The notes under the pieces: model-generated
What the model saw: only the letters and a program-made list of their open reading frames with translations
Databases searched by the model: none
What the model was told of the DNA's origin: nothing
Shown: piece by piece, positions 54,107-63,660 of the stretch
How positions within the stretch are numbered: position 1 is the first letter of the stretch
How the letters are laid out: every line of letters starts with the position of its first letter
Position numbers and translations under genes: made by a program
From: Pilibacter termitis
Lineage (GTDB): Bacteria; Bacillota; Bacilli; Lactobacillales; Streptococcaceae
Length of the DNA stretch: 64,000 nucleotides
Assembly: GCF_900167335.1 (NCBI RefSeq)
Contig: NZ_FUXI01000003.1
Span: 1 to 64,000, forward strand
Reading direction: 5' to 3'

Positions 54107-55420
54107 GTGGAAATCATTTATAATACGGAAGAATTTCCCACCATTCAAAAGGCGATTGATAGTATTCGAGAACACAACGGTGGAACGCTTATTTTTCCAA
54201 AAGGAGAGTATCAAACAACAGCGATCACTCTTTGTGACAATTTGACGATTGTTTTGGAAAAAGAAAGTAAGCTAATTTTCCAAGATGACCCAATGCTTTA
54301 TGAGCCGATTTGGACTCGTTGGGAAGGGGTAGAGTGTTTTGCCATGCACCCGCTGATTTATGCTGAAAATGCGGAAAATCTCACGATTATAGGAGAAGGT
54401 GTGATTGACGGAAATGGAAAAAATTGGTGGAAGAAATTTGCAGAGATTGAGCAAGAGGATCGAACGACACCACGAGAAGACTATGAGTTACGTTTGGCAA
54501 AATTAAATCCTGATTATGCTAGTCGCACAGGTGGTGGTGCAAGACCGTCAACACAATTTCTCAGACCGCCATTGCTACAATTTTGGAAGAGCAAAAACAT
54601 TACACTTGAAGGGATTACCATTCAAAATTCGCCATTTTGGACGGTTCATACGGTGTATAGTGAAAACATCAAGTTGAACAATCTTACGATTTATAATCCA
54701 GCAGATGCGATCAATACTGATGCGATAGACATTGACTCAAGTCGAGAAGTTTGGATTACGAATTGCTTGCTTGACGTGGGTGATGATGCGGTTACGCTGA
54801 AATCTGGCTCTGGTGCGGACGGACTTAGAATTAATTTGCCAACGGAAAATGTACGTGTGGAAAATTGTAAAATCCTTGCCAGTCATGGAGGAATTGCAAT
54901 CGGTAGCGAGACGGCAGGAGGAATAAAGAATGTTGAGGTGAACAATTGTCTATTTGAGGGAACTCAGCGTGGCGTTCGATTAAAATCAAGGCGTGGACGT
55001 GGTGGAACGATTGAAAATATTCGGCTTAAAAATCTGGAAATGAACGCTTGTTGGTGTCCAATTGTGTTGAGTATGTATTTTGCTCCGGGTGTGTTACCGC
55101 ATGAAGAAGAAGTGATTTTAAGTCCTCAAAGGCAAGCACAGACGCCTACAACGCCGTATATTCAAAACGTTTGGATCGAAAACATTCAAGCAAGTAATGT
55201 TCGTAGTACAGCAGCATTTATCGTAGGTTTACCAGAAGCTCCAATTTCTAAAGTGAACATAACCGATTTTGACTGGTCGCTTGCAAATAGTGAAGATTTA
55301 CTTGAAACATGGAACAGCGAGGCAACAAAAGGATTATTTCACGATGAAAATCGGGGAATTAAAACAATTAATGTAAACAAACTTACAATCAATGGAGAAG
55401 AAGTGAAAGAAGGAGGATAA
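54107..55420 (+). CDS. Glycoside hydrolase family 28 (polygalacturonase/rhamnogalacturonase-like)
   Basis: A 437-residue right-handed beta-helix enzyme. Catalytic motifs are intact: NTDAIDIDSS (first Asp), VGDDAVTLKSG (Asp pair), SHGGIAIGSET (His) and VRLKSRRGRGG. There is no signal peptide, so it acts on imported oligosaccharides, probably removing galacturonate from pectin fragments. Start GTG after aaagggg. The exact linkage cannot be read from the sequence. Confidence 0.92.
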   Translation: MEIIYNTEEFPTIQKAIDSIREHNGGTLIFPKGEYQTTAITLCDNLTIVLEKESKLIFQDDPMLYEPIWTRWEGVECFAMHPLIYAENAENLTIIGEGVIDGNGKNWWKKFAEIEQEDRTTPREDYELRLAKLNPDYASRTGGGARPSTQFLRPPLLQFWKSKNITLEGITIQNSPFWTVHTVYSENIKLNNLTIYNPADAINTDAIDIDSSREVWITNCLLDVGDDAVTLKSGSGADGLRINLPTENVRVENCKILASHGGIAIGSETAGGIKNVEVNNCLFEGTQRGVRLKSRRGRGGTIENIRLKNLEMNACWCPIVLSMYFAPGVLPHEEEVILSPQRQAQTPTTPYIQNVWIENIQASNVRSTAAFIVGLPEAPISKVNITDFDWSLANSEDLLETWNSEATKGLFHDENRGIKTINVNKLTINGEEVKEGG

Positions 55421-55421
55421 A

Positions 55422-56834
55422 ATGTTTTTAAACGAAGATTTTTTGTTGGATAACGAAAGTGGGAAGAAATTGTTTCACGAAGTAGCAAAAAACATTCCAA
55501 TTATTGATTATCATTGTCATTTAAGCCCAAAAGAAATGGTAGAAAACAAACCTTATCGTAATTTGACACATATTTGGCTAGGAGGTGATCACTATAAATG
55601 GCGATTAATGCGAGCAAATGGTGTGAATGAGCGGTATATCACAGGAGAGGCGGAGGATTTTGAGAAATTTCGTTATTTCGTCCGTTCTCTTCAAAAAGCA
55701 GCAGGCAACCCAATTTATGAATGGACACATTTAGAATTGAAACGATTTTTCGGTATTCATGAAGTGCTAAGTGAGGAAAATATAAAAGAAATCTGGGAAA
55801 AATGCAATGAAATGCTTGCAAAAGATGAATTTAGACCGAGAAGTTTAGTAGTGAAAAGCCGTGTGAAAGTCGTCTGTACGACAGATGATCCGATAGATAA
55901 TTTAGCAGACCATGTACGATTAAAGGAACTTGAAAAGAATTTTCAAGTGTTGCCAACTTTTCGTCCAGATAAAGCGTTTCAGTTGCAAAAGGAGACGTTC
56001 TCGGATTATATTGATAAACTTAGTGCAATAACGGAAAAAGAAATTCAGTCGTTTGATGATGTTGTCAATGCTCTTGAAAAGCGATTGCTTTTTTTCAAAA
56101 AAAATGGCTGTAAATTGTCAGACCACGGTTTTGGTGCTATTCCACAATTGAAACGTTCTTGGTCGAGTGTTGAGCTAGATGTGGTACTCAATAAAGCATT
56201 GTTAAAAAAAGAATTGCTTGCGGAAGAAGTGGAGGCGTACCATTTTTCATTATTCCAACGATTAATGGCACTTTATTCCAAACACAATATTGTGATGCAA
56301 TGGCATTTCAATTCTCCACGAGATTTTAATCAAGAAATGTATCAAAAACTTGGAGCAGATACAGGCTATGATGCGATTGGAGATGCGAGTGAAATTACAC
56401 AATCAATGGGAAAAATGCTTGATATTGCAGCACAAAATGGAGGACTTCCTACGAGCATTTGGTATTCGTTAAATCCAAACGATTGGCTAAGTATTTTGAC
56501 CGTCATGGGGTGTTTCCAAAATGGAAATGGGTACCAAAAACAACATTTAGGAAGTGGCTGGTGGTTCAACGACACCTACTCTGGCATGAGAAGGCAAATG
56601 ACCGAGCTTGCGGAGCAAAGTTTATTTGGGAATTTTGTTGGTATGTTAACTGATTCACGAAGTTTTCTCAGTTATCCACGACATGAATATTTTAGACGTG
56701 TGCTATGTGGTTTAGTTGGAGAATGGGTGGAAAGTGGACGATTGCCTTATAGCGTAGCAGAACAAAGTGTTCGAGCGATTTCATTCCAAAACGCAAACAA
56801 GCTATTTTTCCGAGGGAGTATAGCAGATGATTGA
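55422..56834 (+). CDS. uxaC: Glucuronate/galacturonate isomerase UxaC
   Basis: A 470-residue amidohydrolase-fold isomerase that turns D-galacturonate into D-tagaturonate (or glucuronate into fructuronate). Metal ligands in IDYHCHLSPKEM and further blocks TDDPIDNLADH, QWHFNSPRDFN and MLTDSRSFLSYPRHEYFRR. The later uronate genes (uxaA, uxaB, kdgK, kdgA) are not in the window. Overlaps the next gene by 8 nt. Confidence 0.95.
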   Translation: MFLNEDFLLDNESGKKLFHEVAKNIPIIDYHCHLSPKEMVENKPYRNLTHIWLGGDHYKWRLMRANGVNERYITGEAEDFEKFRYFVRSLQKAAGNPIYEWTHLELKRFFGIHEVLSEENIKEIWEKCNEMLAKDEFRPRSLVVKSRVKVVCTTDDPIDNLADHVRLKELEKNFQVLPTFRPDKAFQLQKETFSDYIDKLSAITEKEIQSFDDVVNALEKRLLFFKKNGCKLSDHGFGAIPQLKRSWSSVELDVVLNKALLKKELLAEEVEAYHFSLFQRLMALYSKHNIVMQWHFNSPRDFNQEMYQKLGADTGYDAIGDASEITQSMGKMLDIAAQNGGLPTSIWYSLNPNDWLSILTVMGCFQNGNGYQKQHLGSGWWFNDTYSGMRRQMTELAEQSLFGNFVGMLTDSRSFLSYPRHEYFRRVLCGLVGEWVESGRLPYSVAEQSVRAISFQNANKLFFRGSIADD

Positions 56835-58800
56835 GAGAGTGAGAAGGCAGAATCCGAAATTGACAGAAGTAGATTTTACTTCTCCGTTAAGCGTGGGGAA
56901 TGGCGATTTTGCGATAAATGTTGACGTGACAGGTTTTCAAACATTGCATGAAGAATTTTTGGTTCATCACAATCCGCTTTGTACCCTATCCAATTGGGCA
57001 TGGCACACTACACCTGATAAAAACGGGAAAACGTATCGCTATTCGGACTTAGTTTTGGACGAATATCCTTACAAGGAACGAGTAGTTCACTTGCCTGTTC
57101 ATGCTCACAAAGGGAATGAAGAAGTTTACGAATGGTTGAGGAAAAATCCTCACAGAGCCAATTTAGCTATTTTTGAATTACGAGTAGACGGAGAAAAAAT
57201 TACCTCTAAAGAGATTTTTGACATTGAGCAAATGTTAGAATTAGAACAAGGAATTGTTCGTTCAGAATATACGATAAAAGGTGAGAAATATCAAGTTGAA
57301 ACGTTTGTAGATTGTGAAAGTGATACAGTGTTTTTCAAAATGAAAAGTGTAGCACTGCAAAATGGGCGTGCGAAAATTCTCTTGAGGTTGCCTTATCCCA
57401 ATCATCAAATCAGTGCAGGAGAATTTAGTGAAAAAAGCACACAAACTGCGTATATTAAAGGTGTAGAGGGGAATCATCGCAAACAAATTCAACATATGTG
57501 TGATGAGTTTTCTACGTTCCTTGATTTTCACTCTGAAAAGTGTGTACTGACACAAACTGCCAAGACAGTTTTTGAAATTTCGACCAATGAAGAGGTGGCA
57601 GATTTCTCTGTTACATTTTCAAAAAATGCCCCTTCTGATTTCAATGAACATACGGAGGAAGTTAAAGTTCGGTTGAAAAAGTTTTGGCATGACTTTTGGA
57701 CGAAAGGCGAAATTCCAACGTTTGACGTGACAGATGAGAAAATGCAAGAGTTAGAGCGTAGGGGGATTTTATCCATGTATCAATTGCGACTTCATTCTAG
57801 TGGAAAACTTCCGCCACAAGAAACGGGATTGCTTTGTAATTCTTGGTATGGAAAGTTTCACTTGGAGATGACTCTCTGGCATTTCGCTTGGGCGATTGAA
57901 ACGAATCGAGTCGCACTTATCAAACCACAATTTTCTTGGTTTAAAAGTATTTTGCCACAAGCAAAATGGAACGCTGAAAAAAATGGTTTTAAAGGTGCAA
58001 GGTGGCCGAAAATGATTGGTCCAGACGCAATAGATTCTCCGTCCTTCATCGCTCCACTTCTCATTTGGCAACAGACACATATCGTGACATTGCTTGACTG
58101 GAGTAAGGAGAAAATAGCAGAAAGTGAACGTCTTGTTTTTCAAAAGGAATTTTGGGTGCTAGTCGAAGAGACGATTGATTTTGTTTGTGATTTTCTTTCC
58201 TACGATGAAAAAGAGGAGAAATATTGCCTAGTCTCGCCAATGATTCCGTCACAAGAAGAATTTGACCCGAACACTGTCTACAACCCGACATTTGAGCTTG
58301 CCTATTGGAAATACGGCATTTCTCAAGCGTTACGCTGGGCGGAAGATTTAGGAGAGAAAAAGCCTTTGTGGCAAGAGGTTTACCAAAAAATTGCCATTCC
58401 ACAACCGACAAAAGAAGGATTGTATCCTTCGCATGAAAATGCACCAGATACTTTCCCGAACTACATGAAAGATCATCCAACACAACTGGCAATTCTTGGA
58501 TTGTTTGACAATCCAGATGTGGAAATGACGGCTTTAGAACAAACGCTTTCTCGTGTGCTAAAGGATTGGGATGAGGAAAGTATGTGGGGGTGGGATTACG
58601 GCTATATGGCGTTATTGGCTGAAAAATTAGGCAACCGCACATTAGCTCTTGAGATTTTGCTCAAGGATTGTCCAAAAAATTATTATGCAAAAAATGGGCA
58701 TAATTATCAAAGGGGACGGACAGACTTGCCAGCATACTTACCGGGAAATGGTTCGCTAGTTCTCGCGGTAAGTCGAATATTTACTAATACAACAACCTAA
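56827..58800 (+). CDS. Large putative glycoside hydrolase with (alpha/alpha)6-type domain
   Basis: A 657-residue protein without signal peptide. An N-terminal beta-sandwich begins SPLSVGNGDFAINVDVTG (residues about 20-37). It is followed by a helical region with Trp- and acid-rich blocks GLLCNSWYGKFHLEMTLWH and YNPTFELAYWKYG, and the end LPAYLPGNGSLVLAVS. The plan recalls GH65/GH95/GH78-type enzymes, but the family is not certain. Between uxaC and sugar permeases it likely removes a terminal sugar from pectic oligosaccharides. Reported as function unproven. Confidence 0.7.
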   Translation: MIERVRRQNPKLTEVDFTSPLSVGNGDFAINVDVTGFQTLHEEFLVHHNPLCTLSNWAWHTTPDKNGKTYRYSDLVLDEYPYKERVVHLPVHAHKGNEEVYEWLRKNPHRANLAIFELRVDGEKITSKEIFDIEQMLELEQGIVRSEYTIKGEKYQVETFVDCESDTVFFKMKSVALQNGRAKILLRLPYPNHQISAGEFSEKSTQTAYIKGVEGNHRKQIQHMCDEFSTFLDFHSEKCVLTQTAKTVFEISTNEEVADFSVTFSKNAPSDFNEHTEEVKVRLKKFWHDFWTKGEIPTFDVTDEKMQELERRGILSMYQLRLHSSGKLPPQETGLLCNSWYGKFHLEMTLWHFAWAIETNRVALIKPQFSWFKSILPQAKWNAEKNGFKGARWPKMIGPDAIDSPSFIAPLLIWQQTHIVTLLDWSKEKIAESERLVFQKEFWVLVEETIDFVCDFLSYDEKEEKYCLVSPMIPSQEEFDPNTVYNPTFELAYWKYGISQALRWAEDLGEKKPLWQEVYQKIAIPQPTKEGLYPSHENAPDTFPNYMKDHPTQLAILGLFDNPDVEMTALEQTLSRVLKDWDEESMWGWDYGYMALLAEKLGNRTLALEILLKDCPKNYYAKNGHNYQRGRTDLPAYLPGNGSLVLAVSRIFTNTTT

Positions 58801-58817
58801 GAAAAGAGGCGAGAATT

Positions 58818-59708
58818 TTGAAAAGTAACAGTCGATTAAAAAATTTTATGAATAACGAAAACGTTGTCGGGTATGTTTTTTCTTCTCCGTTTATTATCGG
58901 ATTTTTAATGGTAACGTTTATTCCGATGATGGTTTCGTTTTACTATTCGTTTACCGACTTTAAATTAGGCGGCGAGGCGAATATTACAGGATTTGCCAAC
59001 TACATTCGTTTGTTTGAAGATGAACGATTTTTCAACTCAGTAAAGGCGACATTCATTTATGTCGGTTTATCTGTACCGTTGAAATTGGCATTTGCCTTGT
59101 TTGTTGCCTACTTGCTCACACGAAAAATTCGTGGGGTAACATTGTATCGTTCGCTCTACTATGTACCAAGTCTTATCGGCGGAAGTATCGCAGTAGCATT
59201 GGTCTGGAAAGAATTATTCTCTAAAACAGGTCTTGTTAACGTACTGCTTAACAGCGTTGGAATGGAGAGCTTGTCATGGTTTGGAGACAAAAAACTCGCC
59301 ATGATTCCGCTTGTTTTAATGACCGTCTGGCAATTTGGTTCAAGTATGATTATTTTTGCCGCTGGTCTAAAGGAAATTCCTTCCTCTTATTATGAGGCAG
59401 CAACAATTGACGGAGCAAATAAATTACAATCATTCTTCAAAATCACGCTTCCGCTATTGTCACCTATCATTTTATACAATTTGGTTATGCAGACAATTAG
59501 TGCATTTATGAGCTTTACACAAGCCTTTGTTATCACAAAAGGTGGACCACAAGACTCAACCAACTTTTATGCACTCTATGTTTACAACCACGCATTCAAG
59601 TATTACGACATGGGTTACGCCAGTGCAATGAGCTGGGTAATGCTCGTCGTCATGAGCTTGGTAACATTGTTAATCTTTAAATCATCAAAAAAATGGGTGA
59701 AAGTATAA
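58818..59708 (+). CDS. Sugar ABC transporter permease 1 (MalF/UgpA family)
   Basis: A 296-residue permease with six membrane segments. The EAA loop SYYEAATIDGANKLQSFFKITLPLL (in part; about residues 193-217) contacts the ATPase. MVTFIPMMVSFYYSFTDF is the usual first segment end. Start TTG after gaggcgag. No ATPase gene is in the locus, so a shared MsmK-like ATPase is expected. Confidence 0.92.
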   Translation: MKSNSRLKNFMNNENVVGYVFSSPFIIGFLMVTFIPMMVSFYYSFTDFKLGGEANITGFANYIRLFEDERFFNSVKATFIYVGLSVPLKLAFALFVAYLLTRKIRGVTLYRSLYYVPSLIGGSIAVALVWKELFSKTGLVNVLLNSVGMESLSWFGDKKLAMIPLVLMTVWQFGSSMIIFAAGLKEIPSSYYEAATIDGANKLQSFFKITLPLLSPIILYNLVMQTISAFMSFTQAFVITKGGPQDSTNFYALYVYNHAFKYYDMGYASAMSWVMLVVMSLVTLLIFKSSKKWVKV

Positions 59709-59940
59709 AAAAAGCGAAGGATTGCGGTAAGAATTTTGTCGCAGTGAGTGGTGTCATTTACTTGCTACTACACTTCGTTTCGCATACAGTCTTTCTAAGA
59801 ATCAAAGATTCTTGAAAGACTAGCATTGAAACGTCAGTTTCAAGTGACACCCCGAACAGCGACCAAAATTCTGCAATCCGTAGCTAGATTAAAAAAAGCG
59901 AAGGATTGCGGTAAGAATTTTGTCGCAGTGATCTAGATTA
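59706..59940 (+). repeat. Divergent family A element plus a half copy, between the two permease genes
   Basis: Arms ggattgcggtaagaattttg and caaaattctgcaatcc differ from other copies at nearly every outer position, yet still pair; tgtcgcagtg and cagcgac are kept. The inner arm gtgtca pairs with tgacac and the tip is ttgaaac/gtttcaa. An extra hairpin (agtctttctaagaatc/gattcttgaaagact) is inserted in the loop. A half copy follows at 59891-59940. It lies inside the operon, ending 8 nt before the permease 2 ribosome site region. Confidence 0.88.
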
Positions 59941-59951
59941 AGGAGGAAGTT

Positions 59952-60797
59952 ATGTATTTTAGAAATCAAAAAATAAAACGAGTATTATTGCACGCTTTCA
60001 TTATTGTTTTTGGTCTTTGTATGATTTATCCAGTATTGTGGATGATTGCAGGGTCATTGAAAAATAACAATGAAATTTTAAATAGTGCATTGAATTTAAT
60101 TCCAACGACTTTCCGTTGGGAGAATTTCCAAAACGGTTGGAAAGGGTTTGGTGGTATTAGCTTTGGTACTTTTTTCATCAACTCAATCATCGTTTCATCT
60201 GTTTCTACTTTAGGAACAGTATTGAGTTCAGCGTGTGTGGCATATGCGTTGACACGTATCAATTTTAAAGGGAAAAAAATCTGGTTTGCCGTTATGTTAG
60301 CAACGATGATGATTCCGACCCAAGTTATTTTGATTCCACAATATTTGATTTGGAATCAACTAGGTATGGTGGGTACTTACGTTCCGCTTGTTTTACCACA
60401 TTGGTTTGGGCAGGCATTTTTCATCTATCAAATGATGCAGTTTATGGTAAGTATTCCGACAGAACTTGATGAGGCAGCATACATGGACGGTTGTAGCAAA
60501 TATTCAATTTTTGCACGAGTGATTTTCCCACTCCTCAAACCAGCGATTGTAACAACCGTCATCATTCAGTTTTATTGGAAATGGGATGATTTCCTAGGAC
60601 CATTGGTTTATCTGGACAAACCAGCGAGCTATACCGTTTCGCTCGCCCTTAAAATGTTTGCCGATACCGCCAGTAGAACCGATTTTGGTGCAATGTTTGC
60701 AATGAGTACTTTGTCCTTGCTCCCTGTATTTTTGATTTTCTTGTTCTTCAACAAGTATTTAGTAGAAGGTATCAGCACGAGCGGACTGAAAGGATAA
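59952..60797 (+). CDS. Sugar ABC transporter permease 2 (MalG/UgpE family)
   Basis: A 281-residue permease with six membrane segments and the EAA loop ELDEAAYMDGCSKYSIFARVI (shown in part; about residues 173-192). Partner of the previous gene. Ribosome site taaggagg. A 243-bp gap with palindromic repeats separates the pair, which are normally adjacent. Confidence 0.93.
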   Translation: MYFRNQKIKRVLLHAFIIVFGLCMIYPVLWMIAGSLKNNNEILNSALNLIPTTFRWENFQNGWKGFGGISFGTFFINSIIVSSVSTLGTVLSSACVAYALTRINFKGKKIWFAVMLATMMIPTQVILIPQYLIWNQLGMVGTYVPLVLPHWFGQAFFIYQMMQFMVSIPTELDEAAYMDGCSKYSIFARVIFPLLKPAIVTTVIIQFYWKWDDFLGPLVYLDKPASYTVSLALKMFADTASRTDFGAMFAMSTLSLLPVFLIFLFFNKYLVEGISTSGLKG

Positions 60798-60801
60798 CAA
60801 T

Positions 60802-61464
60802 ATGGATAAAGGTAAGGGAATTGAAGAAAAACTGTTTTATCGGATTTTTTCAAGATTGTATAACTTTTTGCTACTCAATATTTGTTTCACGATTGGTTTA
60901 TTGCCATTAGCAGTGCTGCTATTTTTGCCAATACAAGCAGTAACAGTTGTGTTGATAAAATTACTTGTCAGTTTTACTTATCTGCAACTCTTACTTTATG
61001 CTTTGCTTTATACGACAAAGGAAGTTGTCCTTGAACAACGTGTGAAACTTTTTGCAAGATTTTTACGGCACTTCCTTTTCGCGATCAAAAAGAAACTCAA
61101 AATGAGCGTTTTGCATAGTTTATTGCTTTTGTGGGTAAGTCTAGACATTTATTTTGTACTTGTGATAGCCAAAATTTATTTACTCTTACCATTTATGGCA
61201 GTTTTACTATTAATGGTTTGTAGTAGTGCGATTGAGCAAATGTTTGAGCGTGAGATGAACTTTCACGTGAAAGCTATGGCAAGAGCGGCGTTTAGAAAAT
61301 TATTCGTGAACTTTCTAGGACTTTTGCTCTTAGGCATTGGTGTTGTTGTATTTGAACACCATGTATTCTTTTGCCTATTGATACTACCGTCTATTTTGGG
61401 AAGTGTATATTTACATCTTAGAAATTACAAAAGAGTCGTAGTTGCAAGCGAGGTAAGAGAATGA
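60802..61464 (+). CDS. YesL-like membrane protein (DUF624)
   Basis: A 220-residue protein with about five membrane segments and the typical block EEKLFYRIFSRLYNFLLLN at the start. DUF624 (YesL) genes accompany sugar ABC transporters of rhamnogalacturonan and related loci in Bacillus and lactic acid bacteria; the role is unknown. It lies 4 nt after permease 2 and overlaps the next gene by 4 nt. Confidence 0.8.
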   Translation: MDKGKGIEEKLFYRIFSRLYNFLLLNICFTIGLLPLAVLLFLPIQAVTVVLIKLLVSFTYLQLLLYALLYTTKEVVLEQRVKLFARFLRHFLFAIKKKLKMSVLHSLLLLWVSLDIYFVLVIAKIYLLLPFMAVLLLMVCSSAIEQMFEREMNFHVKAMARAAFRKLFVNFLGLLLLGIGVVVFEHHVFFCLLILPSILGSVYLHLRNYKRVVVASEVRE

Positions 61465-62333
61465 AAGTAGAAGAAATCAACCTACGTGACCCGTTTGTCT
61501 TAGCTTACGAGGGCGTGTACTACCTTTATGGCACAAGAGGGTACAATTGCTGGGAACAACCAGAAGATTTATCTACCTTGGGATTTGATGTTTACACGAG
61601 CAAAGATTTACAAAATTGGAGTGACCCAATCGAGATTTTCCGCTATACAGATGAATTTTGGGGTGATCAAAATTTTTGGGCACCGGAAGTTCATCACTAT
61701 CAAGGAAAATTTTATATGTTTGCCTCATTTACAGCGAAAAACAAATGCCGTGGCACGCAAATTCTCGTTTCCAATAGTCCTCTTGGGCCGTTTGTCCCGC
61801 ATAGTGAGGAGAGTATTACCCCAAAAAATTGGGAGTGTTTGGACGGCACGCTTTATGTGGATGAACAAAATATTCCGCATTTAATCTTTTGTCATGAATG
61901 GGTACAAATTCGTGACGGCACTATTTGCTCGGTAGAATTGTCGCAAGACTTGCGAGAAAGAGTAGGAGAAGTCAAAGAGCTTTTTCACGCCTCAACACCG
62001 TCATGGGCAGAAAAAAATGCTCAACGTTTCGTAACAGACGGGCCGTGCGTTTATAAAGCAAGCGATAACTCTCTTTGTTTGTTTTGGTCGTCGCTAAAAG
62101 GTACGGAGTATGTAGAAGCGATTTCTTTTAGTGAAAATGGGCAATTGGACGGAAAGTGGCAACACGCAAAAGAGCTGTTCTTTAGCTCTGACGGAGGGCA
62201 TGGAATGCTTTTCAAAGGATTTGATGAAGAAATGTACTTTACCTTACATCAGCCAAACGAAAGAGAAAAAGAGCATCCAGTCTTTATCAAAATATCAGAA
62301 GAGGAAATACTATCTTTTAAAAAAGATAAGTAA
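61461..62333 (+). CDS. Glycoside hydrolase family 43-like protein
   Basis: A 290-residue five-bladed beta-propeller. GH43-type landmarks: NLRDPFVLAYEGVYYLYGT (catalytic base Asp near residue 9), FWAPEVHHYQGKFYMFAS, CLDGTLYVDEQ (middle Asp) and GGHGMLFKGF. No signal peptide, so it is cytoplasmic. Family members remove arabinose, xylose or galactose from side chains; the substrate here is inferred to be pectic. ATGA overlap with the previous gene. Confidence 0.87.
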   Translation: MKVEEINLRDPFVLAYEGVYYLYGTRGYNCWEQPEDLSTLGFDVYTSKDLQNWSDPIEIFRYTDEFWGDQNFWAPEVHHYQGKFYMFASFTAKNKCRGTQILVSNSPLGPFVPHSEESITPKNWECLDGTLYVDEQNIPHLIFCHEWVQIRDGTICSVELSQDLRERVGEVKELFHASTPSWAEKNAQRFVTDGPCVYKASDNSLCLFWSSLKGTEYVEAISFSENGQLDGKWQHAKELFFSSDGGHGMLFKGFDEEMYFTLHQPNEREKEHPVFIKISEEEILSFKKDK

Positions 62334-62355
62334 ATAAAAAAATGGAGGAATCAAA

Positions 62356-63660
62356 ATGAAACATTGGAAGAAAGTAATGACAACAATGGTAGCAGGGACG
62401 CTACTACTCGGCGGTCTAGCAGGCTGTGGAGGGAAAAAAGAAGACAAAGGGGATAGCAGTGGTAAAGTTAAATTAACAATGGCTTGGTGGGGTTCGCAAG
62501 AACGTCATGACGCAACCGCAAAAGTCATCAAACTTTATCAAGAAAAAAATCCAAATGTCACAATCGAGCCAGAATTTTATGATTTTGACGGCTACGTGAC
62601 CAAACTAAACGTTTTATCTGCTTCAAGCAAGGTTTGGGATATTTGGCAAATTGCAGGAAATTATCCAGCGTATTTGGATAATATTGAGCCAATGGATGAG
62701 TACATCAAAAAGGGAACAATTGACACAAAAGACACAACAGAGGCTTATTTGAAAACGACACAACGTGACGGCAAGCAACTTGGACTTTCAAACGGAATGA
62801 ACGCTTATGCAGTAGCTTATGACCCAGAATTGTTCAAAAAAGCAGGAATTGATGAACCGACAGTTGACTGGACTTGGGATGATTTTGAAAAAATTTGTTT
62901 GAAAATCCATGAGAAATTAAATATTTACGGTTTCTCTCTCCAAACAAATGATGATTTCTATCCGGGTGCAAGTGTTGGGGTTGGTCAATATGGAGGCGGA
63001 AAAAACTTCTATGACATCAAGACGAACTCAGATACACTAGGGTTTGATGATCCGTCATTGCTTGTGCCTTATCTTGAAATGCGGAAAAAATTAGTAAAAG
63101 CTGGAGCATTCCCAGATTCTGGTGCAATTGCAGAAGTAAAAGATATTGAAAACGACTATCTTGTAAAAGGTGAGGCTGCTATGACTTGGGTGGCAAGTAA
63201 TCAAGTAAACGCACTTGGTGCTGCGGCGAATCGTGAAATCAAACTCATCACCCTACCTAAGCGTAAAGCGGACGTTGGAAGTACAGCTTTGATGAGTTCA
63301 CAAATGCTTTGTATTGCGAAAAACTCTAAATACAAAGAAGAGGCAGCGAAATTCATTAATTTCTTCCACAATGATTTAGAGGCAAACAAAATCCTCAAAG
63401 GTGAACGTGGTGTGCCAATCATGTCAAAAGTGCGTGAAGAATTGAAACCAGAAGAAGATGGACCGCTAAAATCAACTTATGATTATATTGAATTAGTTGG
63501 AAAAGTGGGCAATCCAGAAATTAATACAGTTGAAAACAAAAACAACGCAGTAATCAAAGATCAATACTTGCTATTAATGGAAAAAGTAATCAATGGCGAT
63601 GAAAAAGCAGAAAAAGCAGCCCAAGAAATCTACGACTTCGCAAAAGACAAAGTGAAATAA
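62356..63660 (+). CDS. Sugar ABC transporter substrate-binding lipoprotein
   Basis: A 434-residue extracellular binding protein of family 1. Signal peptide with lipobox LAGC (about Cys25), followed by GGKKEDKGDSSG. MAWWGSQERHDATAKVI and WTWDDFEKICLKIHEK are family features. It is last in the transport set with both permeases upstream, and likely binds the pectic oligosaccharide. Ribosome site atggagg. Confidence 0.93.
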   Translation: MKHWKKVMTTMVAGTLLLGGLAGCGGKKEDKGDSSGKVKLTMAWWGSQERHDATAKVIKLYQEKNPNVTIEPEFYDFDGYVTKLNVLSASSKVWDIWQIAGNYPAYLDNIEPMDEYIKKGTIDTKDTTEAYLKTTQRDGKQLGLSNGMNAYAVAYDPELFKKAGIDEPTVDWTWDDFEKICLKIHEKLNIYGFSLQTNDDFYPGASVGVGQYGGGKNFYDIKTNSDTLGFDDPSLLVPYLEMRKKLVKAGAFPDSGAIAEVKDIENDYLVKGEAAMTWVASNQVNALGAAANREIKLITLPKRKADVGSTALMSSQMLCIAKNSKYKEEAAKFINFFHNDLEANKILKGERGVPIMSKVREELKPEEDGPLKSTYDYIELVGKVGNPEINTVENKNNAVIKDQYLLLMEKVINGDEKAEKAAQEIYDFAKDKVK

